From: an uncultured Bacteroidales bacterium
GTDB taxonomy: Bacteria; Bacteroidota; Bacteroidia; Bacteroidales; UBA932
DNA: 12,270 nt
Reading direction: 5' to 3'
Assembly (NCBI GenBank): GCA_934726455.1
Contig: CAKVDS010000056.1
Coordinates: 1-12,270, forward strand
The translations under genes and the position numbers were made by a program. Within the stretch, counting starts at the first letter, position 1. Each line of letters opens with the position of its first letter. The notes beneath the pieces are model-generated. The model saw nothing but the letters and a program-made list of their open reading frames with translations, was not told the DNA's origin and ran no database searches. Of the stretch, positions 12,058-12,270 are shown in pieces.

Positions 12058-12270
12058 ATGAACATAAAGACACGATACCCCACTGAATGTGGAAAAAACT
12101 TTCTATATTTGTGCCGCTCCCATGAGGGGGCGCTACATAATTTTGATGAAAGTGTAAAGCTTTTATCCTCGGATAGGAATCTAGCAAATTCAGACACACG
12201 GAGGACAAGCATTCTGCACTCATCACTCTTTTGGCCTGACGCGCGTACCCCGCGCTCATACCATAGGGTG
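12058..12270 (+). CDS. Open frame running off the window, doubtful
   Basis: From ATG 12058 a frame stays open for 71 codons to the window edge (MNIKTRYPTECGKNFLYLC...). It crosses the promoter-like box at 12104 and the hairpin at 12115, and has no Shine-Dalgarno and no family I recognise. An RNA leader or a non-coding stretch is as likely. Bases 12133-12270 otherwise show nothing firm. Confidence 0.15.
   Translation, partial: MNIKTRYPTECGKNFLYLCRSHEGALHNFDESVKLLSSDRNLANSDTRRTSILHSSLFWPDARTPRSYHRV
12104..12132 (+). promoter_or_regulatory. Promoter-like -7 box followed by a 5' hairpin
   Basis: TATATTTG (12104-12111) is an exact -7 box; the -33 region (ACTG near 12082) is weak. Right after it, CGCTCCC-ATGA-GGGGGCG (12115-12132) forms seven pairs at the expected transcript start, as in stable 5' ends. 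What it drives lies mostly beyond the window. Downstream, GCGCG-TACCC-CGCGC (12241-12255) is another stem. Confidence 0.4.

Noticed and set aside
12058..12270. tRNA, rRNA or tmRNA at the window end
   Set aside because: No acceptor/T-loop pattern, 16S start or tmRNA ends could be made out.

Overview
This window looks like a piece of a gut-type Bacteroidales chromosome, perhaps Muribaculaceae or a relative (inference, no marker gene present). Three things point there. Several genes carry the Bacteroidetes promoter form TTTG-N18..21-TAnnTTTG. Most starts lack a Shine-Dalgarno sequence. The protein families (S41 protease next to RecO, a small DUF6140-like protein, a Bacteroidetes-type conserved hypothetical) also fit. 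No tRNA, rRNA or CRISPR array was found.

Layout. 1-1014 holds a REP-associated tyrosine transposase (RAYT, IS200/HUH type) on the minus strand. Upstream of it, 1134-1355 holds GC-stem hairpins and a long imperfect palindrome that ends at the promoter of a plus-strand pair, 1398-2377. That pair is a small FKBP-type prolyl isomerase overlapping by ATGA a lipoprotein that appears to combine a stefin/cystatin domain with a subtilisin-propeptide-like I9 domain, a predicted dual protease inhibitor. The convergent gap 2378-2716 is packed with repeats (18-bp triplicate, GTGCGCAC palindromes, a duplicated end of recO). On the minus strand follow recO and an S41 C-terminal processing protease, overlapping by TGATG and probably co-transcribed from a promoter right at the protease start codon.

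5176-9518 is the accessory part. It has a 966-residue protein with a large unassigned N-terminal half, an AlbA_2/Schlafen-type nucleic-acid domain and a C-terminal WYL-WCX module; a G-rich repeat gap with a possible 53-codon gene; and a 374-residue Bacteroidetes-type protein of unknown function. Convergent to these lie a stand-alone cytosolic FtsK/SpoIIIE motor and a calcineurin-like phosphoesterase (minus, 9656-11536). A 70-residue DUF6140-like protein follows, preceded by another copy of the hairpin repeat and a 12-codon reading frame with a strong Shine-Dalgarno. The last 350 bases are rich in hairpins and contain one plus-strand promoter-like site reading out of the window.

The best candidates for something undescribed are the AlbA_2-WYL protein with its neighbours (a sensor or regulator beside an unknown protein and a DNA motor), the cystatin-I9 lipoprotein, and the hairpin repeat family lying beside a RAYT.
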